Positions 51,870-63,499 of a stretch of 64,000 bases of DNA are shown here, in pieces (position 1 is the first letter of the stretch; every line of letters begins with the position of its first letter). This DNA comes from Serinus canaria (lineage: Eukaryota; Chordata; Aves; Passeriformes; Fringillidae). The notes under the pieces are model-generated. The model was not told the origin of the DNA, did no database searches, and worked only from the letters and a program-made list of their open reading frames with translations. The DNA is taken from contig NC_066313.1 in assembly GCF_022539315.1 (NCBI RefSeq), positions 35,315,059 through 35,379,058 of the forward strand, given 5' to 3'. Both the position numbers and the translations under genes were made by a program.

Positions 51870-52817
51870 AGGATGAGCATACAGTTTCAAGCACTAGTGC
51901 ATGATTATCCTTCCCAACTAACTGCTGGCAGGAGCTTTGGCACTGTCATAACCAAAGTCCATGCTCCCAGACCATCCCTAGTATCAGTGAGGGTTGGCAC
52001 AGACCAACCAAATGAAGTTTTCACTCACTTGAAAGTATGGAAAAAGTCACAACTCTAGGAGAAAGAATTAAATCGCAGTGGGTGTGTTGCACCATGCTGC
52101 TGAGCCAGCTTGACTAATTTCATCTGTTAAACCCAGTGCCCCTACCAGCCCTGCTCAATCAAACAGTCCCTCACTAGCCTGCCAGAAATCTCAAACAGAA
52201 CTAATCATAACCTCTAAGGGTGGTATTATTTCAACCTTAAGTCCTAAAGATCCTTTATGATTCATAACTTTCTTTACTTCTTCTATTTATTCATCCAACA
52301 CCCCAAAGAACAGGAGTAGCCATATAAATAGATTGCTCATTTTTGACAATATTGGCATGTTTCCAGTGTCCTATTTCAAAATCCACTCCTGCAGGTTTAT
52401 GGCTTGAAGAGAAAATGCTCAATATCTCATGTTGGGTTTTTGCAACAAAGAAGCAGCTTGAATATGCTAACTGTATTATACAGCTTTTCATCTGGTCTCA
52501 TTTTCTTTTAAAGTAAGAGGGCATAAATCATAAAATCACCCACACACCCTCACTGAATGGTTAGCTCCAGGGAACATATTCATCTGTAGTTCATTGACTA
52601 TCAGACAGCTATTAGTTTTTCTTTCAGCAAAATTAGCTATAAGATCAAGGCTTGTTTCAAACAATCAGTAAGTCTAGCAGGCTTGTATAGAAATTTCCCA
52701 TTTTCACTGGTATGGAAACTTTTTGGCAAGATTTCAGTATCCCATGTATCTGTCTAAAAAACTCTATTTGAAAATATTTGCCATTACATTTCCCACATTA
52801 GTAGCTGTGTTGCTCCA
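50459..52817. other. AT-rich non-coding stretch
   Basis: It contains the AT microsatellite at 51822-51867. No gene or other repeat is recognised. Confidence 0.5.
51822..51867. repeat. (AT)n microsatellite
   Basis: An uninterrupted run of about 23 AT units, self-complementary and prone to cruciform formation and slippage. The repeated I-Y reading on both strands is an artefact. Confidence 0.97.
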
Positions 52818-53722
52818 AATCATAGAATCATTTTGGTTGAAAAACACTTCCAAGACCATTGAGTCTAACAACTAACCCAGCAACTGCCAAGTTACTGGTA
52901 AAATATATCGCTAAATACCACATCTACACCTCTTTTAAATACTTTCAGGGCTGGTAACTTAACCCACTGTACCAATGCCTAACAAACTTTTTGTGTGAAG
53001 ACATTTTTCCTAGCATCTAATCTAAACTTCCCCTGGCACAACCTGAGACCATTTCCTCTTGTTGTATCACTTGTTCCCTGGGAGAAGAGGCTGACCCCCA
53101 CCTGGCCATATGCTCCTTCCAGGCAGTTGTAAAGAGCAATAAAGTACACCCTGAGCCTCCTTTGCTGCAGGTGAAACACCCCTAGCTCCCTCAGCCACCC
53201 CCCATCAGACTTGTGCTCCAGACCCTTCCCCAGCTCCGTTGCCCTTCTCTGGACACGCTCCAGCCCCTCAATGTCTCTCTTGCAGTGAGGGGCCCAGAAC
53301 TGAGCACAGGATTGGAGCTGTGGCCTCATCAGCACTGAGTACAGGGGACAGTCACTGCCCTGCTCCTGCTGGCCACACCAGTGCTGATCCAGGCCAGGGT
53401 GCCATTGGCCTTCTTGGCCATCTGGGCACACCCTGGATCATGTTCAACCACTGCTGACCAGTACTTTCTACCTTCTTAGACTTTGCCTCTCAGGGCTACC
53501 TCCCAAAGAACACTCTCAATCAGTCTCCCAAAAAGGCCAAAATTTGCCCTTCAGAAGTCAAAGGCTGCAGTTCTGTACATCCCCATCCTTACCTAGGGAT
53601 TGATAACTCCATCATTTCACGATCACTGCACTCAAGACAATTCCAGTCATCACATCATCCACCAGTATTTCATTGTCCACAAGCAGAAGGTTCAGAAGGT
53701 CACCTTCATCTGTGTCAGGAAA
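52818..53722 (-). mobile_element. CR1 LINE copy with internal deletion of the RT core
   Basis: The 3' tail starts at ATCATAGAATCATTTTGG (52818 on) and the 3' UTR/ORF2 C-terminus follows. From high to low coordinates the minus strand decodes first to the linker after the endonuclease: GDLLNLLLVDNEILVDD (family GDALLDLLLTNREGLVGD), REMMEL, RTAAFDF and ANFGLF, then LWEVALRGK (family PWERALEGK). It then jumps directly, near 53440-53480, to CAQMAKKANGTLAWI and VASRSRAVTV (family CAQVAKKANGILACI, VASRTREVIV). The RT blocks that lie between these in intact CR1 (YRPVSLT, KAFDTV, VPQGSVLGP, FADD) are absent, so roughly 1 kb is missing. Confidence 0.9.
52979..53431 (-). pseudogene. CR1 ORF2 C-terminal fragment, still open for 150 codons
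   Basis: This is the largest uninterrupted CR1 coding remnant. It carries the family blocks RPQLQSCAQFWAPHCKRDIE, LERVQRRATELGKGLEHKS, LRELGVFHLQQRRLR and TRGNGLRLCQGKFRLDARKN in order. It lacks the RT catalytic motifs and ends near FTQKVC. It is a fragment of the element at 52818-53722, not a host gene. The open frame suggests a fairly recent copy. Confidence 0.9.
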
Positions 53723-56391
53723 ATATTATGTATCAGTAAATATTGGGAATTTCCACATTTCCATTGCTCAAATTTTCATGTGATTATACCATAGCCATTC
53801 TTTTAAGCCTATCAGTTGTGTTACTAGGAAAATAAATCAGATCAAATCTATCTCAGAAATAAATCAAGTACACCAGATAACCCTTACAAACCTTGCTGCT
53901 TTCATTAAATGGCAGCAGGCTGTTCACCGCTTTTGGGGTTTTTATTTAATTTTAAATTTTCTCATAAGTGCTCTATTCTTAATGGCTTCCAAATCCATTA
54001 CTCTCACAAGTCTTTGATATACAGTATATCTACTCTGCAAAACCATACATGGACCCCCTAGGTAAGCCTATATCATAATATTCTAATTACTGTCTAATGG
54101 CACTTCCTAGGGAAAAAAAAGAAAACATAAAAAAGTGTAATTAAGCAAAGCAACCTAAGGCCATACCAATCCTAGCGCCTAAGACTTAGATATTCACATA
54201 TATAGTGAATTTAAATGCTTCTCTTTAAATTGGAATGAAAATGGAAATGTAGCTTTTCAGATAATCAAAGGTCATTAATTCTTGGTTGCACATTGGTTCC
54301 CATCCTGATAAAAGAATATAAATAATCATCCATGGTTTACATTAAGTTTCATATTGTTTCAATATAATCAAGATTCCTCTTTTCAAATGGAATTATAAAT
54401 ATGCTCACAAAGCCTTCCCTTTAGCACACCTCAGAGTGAAAGACATGCCCACTTCTTACAGGAATGATTTTCTGACAGATTATTTGGAGTGAAAATTATT
54501 ATCTCCAAGATGTGTTAAAGTGTGTCATTAATAGCTGCAGAGGTTTTTCCAGTAATCTAATGACTTCAACATTTTTAAATTCAGTTTTCCAAAACCCTAT
54601 GTTTGCACATTTGTATTGCCTATGTACATAATTTATTATTTTTAAATTATGTTTACATACATCAGATTGTCCATTCATTAAAAGAAAAATGACATTTGCA
54701 GCACCAAGTGCTGGAGTTGAGGTGGTTTTTTTTAAATAAGTATGTTTCCCTTGTATATGGAAAGCAGTATTAAGAGCACTAAATCATCTTGTCTCTAGGA
54801 ACACATATGAACTGTAAATGAATGAGGTAGGCAATTTTGCTTAATTAGAATCAATAGTATCATCCTTTAATTAAAGAATATTGATTGTGTTATGCAGAGG
54901 GAAGGCTTGCAGAGGATATGCTTTCTGTTTGACTTGCAAAATTATGTCAAGGGTCAAATTGGACTTGTACATGGAATACCCCATTCAAGAAGAGTAATCA
55001 TTCTGAAGTCACCTAGGACCTTTCCTTAAAGCACACAAGTGGAAATCCAATGCTAAATCTTTACAAAGAAAACAGAAGATTTTAACTGAGAAAGATGTGA
55101 ACTTTTGTATTTCTCCTCCAGAGGATCTTCAGAGAGGTACAGTACCCTCTTTTCTTCCTGCTTCCTGTGTCAGGAAGATCAATAGGGAAGTGCCTGGGTC
55201 AGGAACCTCATTGCTTTTGCAATATCTCCCATACACATACAAGACACTATTTCATGACAGTTCAAGGAATGGTATGATGAGCAAACAAAGTTGTCTCATG
55301 TGTCTTCATTTTGTTTTAAGACCTGAGTGCTGTAGCTTCCAGCCATTATTGATATAAGAATGACATGCAGTCCCCAATATTCCCATTTTCCTCTGCACAC
55401 CCAAAGTGAACCTCAGAATTGCATGGTACTGAACACTAAAAATTGTATTAAGCCACCAATTAAGTGCTGAAACACACACCAATTCATGTCAATAACAGTG
55501 ACAAAGGGGCATGCTCTTGAAAAAAACCTGTGCAAGTTGGAGACACTTCCTTCACAGTAATCAGCTGAGCCATATATCACAAGCAAAATCTAAAAAAAAA
55601 TAGTTGAAAGGTAACTGTGTGCATATCCACAAAGTCCTTGCAGAATGAAATTTAGCTGAGCTCTCCAAGGGCAGGGAAAAGAGTATAAGTATTAGTAAGT
55701 TCCAGGAAATATTTCATGTTTGAACATACATGATCACTAATCAGTAACTTCAGGTCTCTTCAGCAGCCTTTTATTTGCATACTGTAATTCTTATCATTAT
55801 TAATCATTAGTAGAATTACAAGGTTGTAAATGTCTACTCAAAATTTGACCTATGTGATTAAAAACCAGAATGAAATTAAATAAATGTATACAAGGAGGTA
55901 TTCCTGTTTCCCAGAGGTCCTCTGGAAAAGAACAGGAGGAGGAATGGGAAAATTGATGCAGAGGGTTGAAAAGACTCCCTATTTAACAGTGGATTGCTGA
56001 TGACATTTTACACCATTCCCAGTTTAGTTCTCTCAGATCCACTCTCCTCCATTCCTTGTGTTGGCAGGGACTAAAACCTCAGATTTTGCTCTGAAGTAAA
56101 TTATGCCACCAGTTAAATGTGTTTGTGTACTGGCTTCTGTGATTACAGAGCTTATGTCCTAAAATGGACACACACACACATGTGCAGACTTCCCCTCCTG
56201 GGCCACATCAAGGCTGGGAATCATGGGCATGCAAACAATGCTGGTACCTAGATCCCTTCACCTATGGATCATGTGTGGAGGATTTCCATGTGTCAGTGTG
56301 CATGGCATTGCACAGGACAGTCTGCCTGTGCAATGCCCTGCTGCCTTTGCAAGTCCATCAGTAGAAATGATAATGCACATGGCTCTGCATA
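53723..56391. other. AT-rich non-coding stretch
   Basis: No gene is recognised. Around 54180-54900 the sequence is very AT-rich with several TAATTA-type motifs, as in many conserved non-coding elements; conservation is not testable here. A fold-back lies at 56304-56337. Confidence 0.45.
56304..56337. repeat. Inverted repeat, perfect 13-bp arms, 8-nt loop
   Basis: GGCATTGCACAGG (56304-56316) pairs exactly with CCTGTGCAATGCC (56325-56337). Confidence 0.92.
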
Positions 56392-56764
56392 TGCCTAGAG
56401 AGGCTGCCTAGAGCAGAGGCTTGTCAGAGTTAAAGAAATAAAGTAGGTATTTATTAAAAATGCCTTCAAAGGATACACCTGGGGCAGTACAAGAGCCCGG
56501 CCATGGCTCCACCAGGGATGGACACCGAGTCACAAGTTTTCACACTTTTAAAAGTTTTGGTCCATTAACATATTGGGGTTAATTGTCCAATTACAGCTTT
56601 AGGTTATGAAGTCCCATCCTCCCAGATTACTCTCCTCAATTCACTGTTGTTTACACTTTTTGGGCCTGGAGCTGCAATGGTGTCCTTGGTTCTCTGGCTG
56701 GAAAATAATTGTTTTCTCTAACTACCCTGTGAGGAGAACTTGCTAACACTTTGTATGAAGTTCA
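56392..56764 (-). mobile_element. Solo LTR of a second avian endogenous retrovirus type
   Basis: About 373 bp run from TGCCTAGAGAGG to a TTCA at 56761-56764. The minus strand shows LTR architecture. A TATA-like TTTTAAAAG lies at about 56545, followed by GACTCGGTGTCCATCCC and GAGCCATGGCCGGGCTC (56495-56525). AATAAA lies at 56450-56455 and a CTTTATTTCTTTAACTC block leads to the terminal CA. I recognise this block order from bird LTRs. No internal retroviral genes lie next to it. The termini are my best guess; no target-site duplication is clear. Confidence 0.75.
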
Positions 56765-58110
56765 GAGTTATATATTGATGCAGTACAGAATCTGGAAAAC
56801 ATGAAAGCTAAAACGTAAGGCATCACTGGGACGGGGTTGTGCACTATGGACAGTAAGAATGAGCACCTGCTTGACGGAAAATATAAAGGTTGGTAGATAT
56901 TCCTGCCAATAAATGGGATAACGGTGGAACATCTCCTCCATCAGAAAACCAAAAGGAGGTCTAAGCATGAGATCATTCCATCAGCAAAGCTGCAAGGGCA
57001 GCAGTTATCAGAGATACCTCCATTCATTTCCATATATTATGTTGATTGGGAGTAACATTCAGGTCAATTTATCCTGCAGTCTTTTAAATTAAACTATATA
57101 TTTATTTGATTGAGCACATCCTAAGCAGTCTCCATTTCAAAACTTCACTTTATGGGTTATTTCCCCTCAGTTATCATTAATACAATGCCCAGGCTAATGA
57201 AGCACTCAGTAGAATGTAAATACAAATGAAGTGTGCTGGACTTCTAGTTAGCAGGCCTGTAGGGGGAAGAGAATTGAACAGTGAATGAAACTGTGTAAAT
57301 ATGTAGCTGTTATGCATAGGACAGTTTGGAGGGCATTTAGATTTATTTCTTTTATCCTCTAGTCTTTCTTCTTTGTTCTTCATCTTCAGTTTGTGCATAT
57401 GAGCCTTTGGGTTGATACAAACCCAGAAGATTTCTAGATGGAAAAGATGGTGCTGAGTTGGTTGCACAGGAAAGCAAACGTTGCTCTTTTCCCAGTGTGG
57501 ATAAGTCTCCCCATAATGACATGAGTTATTTAAGCAGAGTTCTTTCTTACTGCCAAAAGCTGCGTGTATGGAGAGTTTGGTGACACAATTATGCATATTA
57601 AAGACAATATCTTCAAGGCTCTTACTTTCAGTTGGGCAAAGTGTTGCAGAATTTGTGGGAAGGCATCTCTCGTGTTCTCATGAGGAATCTCAGCTTGTAT
57701 TTCTTCTGTAAGGAATGGCCTTGAGGCTCTGCAAATCCCAAACAAAAGGAAGTGCCATGGCAGCAGTTCAAAGTGGCTTTTTGTTCCCTCAGTTGCAGTG
57801 GTCAGAGAAAAATATGAGTCCCCATGTGCACATCTGACTGGTTACAAAAAAAAAAAAGAGAAACCAACAGCCAAAAGTAGACTGAGAAGCTCCAATTAGG
57901 CAAACGAGGTTGCATTATGTCTGTGCAAGGAATGTGGTTTGAGTTATACTACTGCCCTTTGGCTCTTACCTTGCTAGTGTAAGGACTGCTAATCCTCTCA
58001 GAAGGAGAGGCTTTAACAGCTGAGTAGCAGCACCTTGTAAGGACAAGATCACAGGTAAGGTAACCATGACTGACTGATGGTACCTTAAGCATACCGATTT
58101 GCCAATGCAA

Positions 58111-58165
58111 AATGAAGAGAAATAATGAAGAGAATGAAGAGAATATTCTCTTCTAATGAAGAGAA
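58111..58165. repeat. AATGAAGAGA direct repeats with a perfect 18-bp palindrome
   Basis: AATGAAGAGA occurs four times within 55 bp (first at 58111). Between the third and fourth copies lies the palindrome GAAGAGAATATTCTCTTC at 58136-58153. The pattern suggests local duplication with a fold-back. Confidence 0.85.
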
Positions 58166-59471
58166 ATATATCTTAGTGATTGGACTCAACTATGACGTAT
58201 TATCTTTCTTCTTTTCTTTGACACAGATTTAGGGCAGGGTCCAAGAAGATTGTTTGTCCATACCACATTTTACTAACTGCTTCTGTAATAAACCTGTTTT
58301 TTCTCACTAATTGTCAAGCTGGGTTATAACATACTGGGTGTACCTGTACAAAATCTGGATCAAGGTTTTGGAGGTTTCAACCTAGAACTGAAGGTAGTAA
58401 TGTAAAATTTGAGTTCTAAATGGCTGTGGAGAGCACACAAGTAAATGCATTGGATGATAATCCCCTCTCCTATGCCGGTCCTGTTCTATTCACAGGAAGG
58501 AGATTGGAAAGGTGTGCAGGGTTCTCACGAGTAGTTTCCTCGCATAGGAAGCTCTCAAGTAAAGCATCAATAAGGTATTTTCTACACTTTCTGCCAGCAC
58601 TGATGTAATGACCCTATCATGTAAGACAAATCAGTGAATTAATTCCCTTCTTTGCCTGTTAAAAAGATTTGTTCTCTTTTAGGTTCTTTGGCAAGAACAA
58701 GAAGTAGTTCCCAAGAAAATCCTAGCTCTCCCCCCACCACAAAAAAAACCCCATGACAAAACACCAAAGAACAGAATTCGTCAGTCTTAGTCACCATAGC
58801 ATCTCCTTTTATTAATAGAGCCTTGACATGGAAGAGTTTCCTGGCCAGACATTTTTCACACTCCAATAGGCTCAAATAAAAAATTATTGCCAGCACAATG
58901 ATTTAAATGTAAGATGTAACACTACAGCACTTGCCTAGCTTAGCTTGATTTTTAATGTCAGCTCCAATGTGTCTGACACATGCAAGACATAAATGAATAT
59001 CCATATTTCCTTGGAATTAAAGGTTCCCTGACAGCACGCGGTATGGAGCATGCGGCACTCCTGATGGGTCGTTATTGTGGACTGGCATTATTTTCACCTC
59101 CTTCATTCTTCCCCAGCCAGCTTTAATAGAGGGAGCCAAGAGTCTCCACACTAACCTCAAGGGCAATTTTCTCAAAATATTTGGTATAAAGCAGTCTATG
59201 CTAAATTTGCTAATTGCATTTGTCAACCTCCCTTGCCAAAATTTTCTTAAGTAACAAAACCATTGGCAATAAACACGGGGATCTAAGTATTTGGGTTGAG
59301 GAAATGTGTTTTACAGTGCATGAACTAAAGGTTATAAATGACAAATGGTTGCTTGTTTCGTAGAGTTGGTCCATGGGCTTCCTCTTCCCACACTGTGTCA
59401 AAATTGGCACCTTTCTCCTTTTTAAAATAACTTTTTCTGATGTATTTCTACTCAGCTTCTTTCTCCGCCTC

Positions 59472-59801
59472 CTAATCTCTTTGTTCAGCATTTCCTCCCA
59501 ACACAGAGTCATCACACCATTCATCTGCATCAATCTGTCTGCCGCTCACAGACTTTGCTGGGTCTGCCTCATCAAGTGCAGTCACTAAATTCATATCATT
59601 TTTCAAGCCAGTAATTGCCTTCAGCTTCACACTGTCATTTCTGCTTGTGTTGATGTCTATTAGATTTTTGTCTACTGTTTCAGAAGTCTGTGTCTTGTTC
59701 TTTGAGTCACATAAACTCCAGCTCTGCCAGAAATTTACCAGCCCATCCTGTCTGAAACTGTAGAAATTATGTTGCTGCACACACAACTCTGTGTTCATCA
59801 T
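59472..59801 (-). other. Polar 109-codon open frame, unverified coding candidate
   Basis: The minus strand is open for 109 codons rich in D, N, S, K and T, with few hydrophobic runs, unlike most chance frames in this AT-rich window. Near its end it reads ALDEADPAKSV and then DADEWCDDSVLGG. An overlapping frame (59210-59533) continues with a basic stretch IRRRRKKLSRNTSEKV, as if one frameshift separated two parts of one disordered protein. A possible acceptor (ATGATGAACACAG) lies at its start. I do not recognise the protein and see no promoter or partner exon. It could be a decayed exon or chance. Confidence 0.2.
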
Positions 59802-62097
59802 GAAAAAAGGTGAAATATCTAATACTTGTAACCATGTGTCCAGGTATCACCCTAGGACACAAGCACAGGATTTATGTCTTCCAACCTCAAAGTGTTGATC
59901 CAGATTGAGGTAAAACTACTACTAATATAATATGCCTACGTGTCGGTGTCTCCATGTTTAGCAGTGTCCAAGATCCTATTATAGCAACAAAGACCAACTC
60001 AATTAATTTGTCCTCACAGAAGCCTCTAGTGCCATCTGAGATGCCCTTAAGCTTTCTGTCTGGCTTTCAGCCACAGGCTTCAAGTCCCGTGTCGATATAG
60101 GAAGCACAATCTAGAGCAATTCAATTTTTCCTAAGTCTGGCTAAAGCCAGAGGGTCAGCAGAGTTGCTTTTCAGGCTCCAGTGTAGTGATTAAATTTTCA
60201 TTGACTAAAGCAGGAGGTTAGGCACTTAACTCACAGGTAAACACCTACATGCAGGCATCTGAGTTTAAATGTCTTAATCTGGAGCTGACTTCCACCCTAC
60301 AGGCTCTGTTCGGATGCCCAAACATATGGTGCAATTTGCAACACTACGGAGTGTCCAAATCACCCACAAAATGCTGACAGAATGACACAAGCTACAGGAG
60401 CACTGCTCACAGCCACACTGAATACCCTGGGGCATTTCAGATGGCACTAGATATGGGAGTCAAGGCTACTGATAGGCTGCATATCTGCAGTATAGATGCC
60501 TAAACAGATGGGTTCATCACTAAGGAAGGTGAGATGAGGTTTGAAATACACCTAGGAAAATTGAGTGTGAGGAAGACCTATTGAAAAAAATTAGAAGCCT
60601 TAGACAGAAACTCTTGGATATATATGCCATTTGAAAATACCCACCAAGCCTAAGCTAATTACCTAGACCAATGCCACAGTATACAAATATAGGTTCCTTC
60701 AGATGAAAATGTATACCACATAAAAAAGATGTCTAAATTAGGCAGGGCAAATTGCCCTCTAGAGCTGTTTATCACTCTTTACAGATTGTGGAAGGAACTT
60801 AAAGTATCTTAAATACCTAATGTTTACCAGACTAACGATAAACAACATCACATTCTGCCTTTCCCTGTGTGATTCAGTAATAATTACCTAAGTCCCTAAG
60901 TGTTAAATATGTGAAAATTCTTTTTTGTAGGTGTAGATTTTAGATATTTCTGTAAACAATGAGTTTCTGTCCACCCATATAACATCCATCATGGCAAGGT
61001 AGGCAGCCAACATCAGGACTTCCCCTTATAAATCCTCCCTTGGGTATTTATATCTGTAATCAATATTGCTGGTTTTGCAAACATAACTCCTACTAAGTCA
61101 CAGAGTTCTTTATCCTGCACTAAATATTTCCTTCTATGGGAATGAGCCATGAGGATTCATGCCTACTTAACTGGCTAAAAGGCCACACCTGTACACACAG
61201 AACATAGCACACAGGACAGCCTCCCAATAAAGAAAACTCTCTGCACCAGAATGAAGGGTCTTTCTCTTTTCTTGTATATCACAGTCAATTCTGTCCACCT
61301 TTCTTTAAACAGAAAAGGGAAAAAAAAAGGGCTTGAGTCACTAGTAAAACCAGCGCGAGTCACCTGTCATCTGATCAGACATCCTGAGTGTTTTACCAGG
61401 CCTGAACATAAATGTACTGTCTACATAAAGATAACAAAGAACAACATCTGTTGGAGTGCAAGCTCTGAAGAAAAGAAGTCAAATTCAGTCTCTTTGTGTG
61501 TGATGACAAATGCCTTCATTTTTTTCTTCCTTATTATTTTTTTCATTTATGCATGTGTCAGCATATGCATAAACAATGCCTTAAATAATTTTCTTAAGGT
61601 AAACAGCACAGAATTAATAGATTTTTCAGGTTAAAATGGTGTTATTCAAAATCAGTTAATGTGTATGATTTATCCATCACCTCTGTGTGAAGTCTTTGAA
61701 AAGGTTCTTTTGTTCTAAAGTTAGGGGGTGGAATAAGAACCACAGTAATGTGTAGCATTGAGATTTAAGGAGGAGACATTCAAATGGCATTCATCTAGCC
61801 CCACTCTCCTAAGATGAACAAAGGGACTTCATCACTTGTATTTTCTGAATTGTGTTGTCAGAGGGCTAAGCCTAGAACAAATGTTCAGGCCCAGATCAAT
61901 TTTACCAAACCATAAAAATTAAATAAAAGTTAGATGTCTGAAGCAGGATTTTTCATACTGAAATAGTTGTCCTGACCAAGCTGATCATGCCCATACTCTT
62001 TGCACAAACTGAGAGATTTCCAAGGGGCAGTTCACCTAAATTGAACATCAAAGATTAGAAAAGCAGAGCAGATCTGTTTTGTGCTTTTCTTTGTCAT

Positions 62098-62145
62098 AAA
62101 ATAGTAAGGTAGTCATTTCTCCCAAAATGACTACTTTACTATTTT
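62098..62145. repeat. Inverted repeat, 21-bp arms, 6-nt loop
   Basis: AAAATAGTAAGGTAGTCATTT (62098-62118) pairs with 62125-62145 with a single mismatch. The six-base loop reads CTCCCA. Confidence 0.9.
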
Positions 62146-63474
62146 AAACTTGCTGTTCATCTAATGTTCAGATGAGAAAAGTTGAGAGAGAGAGAAGCTG
62201 CACTTGGATTAAGTATTTTCCCTTCTTGTAGGAACTTTTTTCTTACACCATAAATATTTTTATCTATAGATCATAGATGAAAGCAATCTAGCTCCTCCTT
62301 GATTCTTTTCAAGAAAAAACTAATTTAAGGTAATTAAAATAGTGTCAAAATCATCATTTGATTTGATTACCTGCACTATTAGTTTGAAAGTTTAATCATG
62401 GAACTCATTGATTCATTCTTGGTTGTGACCTCAGTTTGATTATTGTCTTGTGCCACTTTTGATTAGCTTAGTGAAACTGCAATGCATTTGGTGCAGCAAC
62501 ATGTGCACATGTATTTTTTTTGTTCCTACATTTTTACAAAATCTTTTAAAATATTCACAATAGGTTTGTCCATCTAAAATACCACACGGTACACAAATGC
62601 TGAGGAAATTGCAAGTTGCTTTGCCATGATTGTAAATTAATAAATTATTTTGTTCAAAAGCCTAAAACTTTATAGATTACTGCTGATATTTTTCAAAGAA
62701 CAGCAGTAGTTTATGGTCACTTTCACATCCAAACTTTCTGGGAAATAATCATCTAAGAGAAGAATTAAGAGAAGAACTGGTCAAAAAGAAAAGAAAATAC
62801 TCCACCACCCCTAAAAAGAAAACAAAGTCCTACAAAGAAAAAAGAAAATTACAAAGTAAATTACAAAAAAAACCCATACACCACAACTTCAAAATGGGAC
62901 TGAGCAGTAAAGTCATTTTTAAAAACTTTTCAACAAGAAGTTTCAATATCTATCTATCTTATCTAGGTTCTTGTTCATTTCTTAAGTTGTTATTCTTATT
63001 TATTTTATGTTAATTGTATCTCTCAGAACCAGTTGCAACTCTAGTTCATACTGGAGATGGGGTTACCAGCCTCCATGACAGTCATCTGAGAGTGTGTGCT
63101 ACACTGGTCAGAGGTATCTGTTAGAACAGAAATACATTTAATTCTTGTCTCCTACCAATGGCAGTAGAGAAAAAGCTCCGTTTATGACACATTGCCAAAT
63201 TTCTTTGGAAATAAGGGTGCTCGTCAGCATGGTAAGGCTAAGCCAGAGGGAGGGAGTCAGGTACAGCAGAGAGCAACTCTGTTGAGGCTCACTGAGCTGT
63301 TAAAACAGCAGAAAAGAAATAAGCTGTCACTCTGATGCAAGTTTCATTACTCTGGAAAGCTGAAGGGGCATCGTTATAGTCATAAATGTCTAAAGAGGTG
63401 ATGGAGAAAAGGAGTTAGTGTTTTTGATTTGACCAGTACTTCTGGATAAAACAAATCAGTCTGGGGGACAGAGG

Positions 63475-63499
63475 AAAAACAAACAAACAAACAAATAAA
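63475..63499. repeat. (CAAA)n short microsatellite
   Basis: About five CAAA units with one CAAAT variant. Confidence 0.9.

Noticed and set aside
51696..52058. I-Y repeat proteins on both strands
   Set aside because: They translate the AT microsatellite.
52979..53431. A 150-codon minus-strand frame as a host gene
   Set aside because: Its translation is the C-terminal part of CR1 ORF2.
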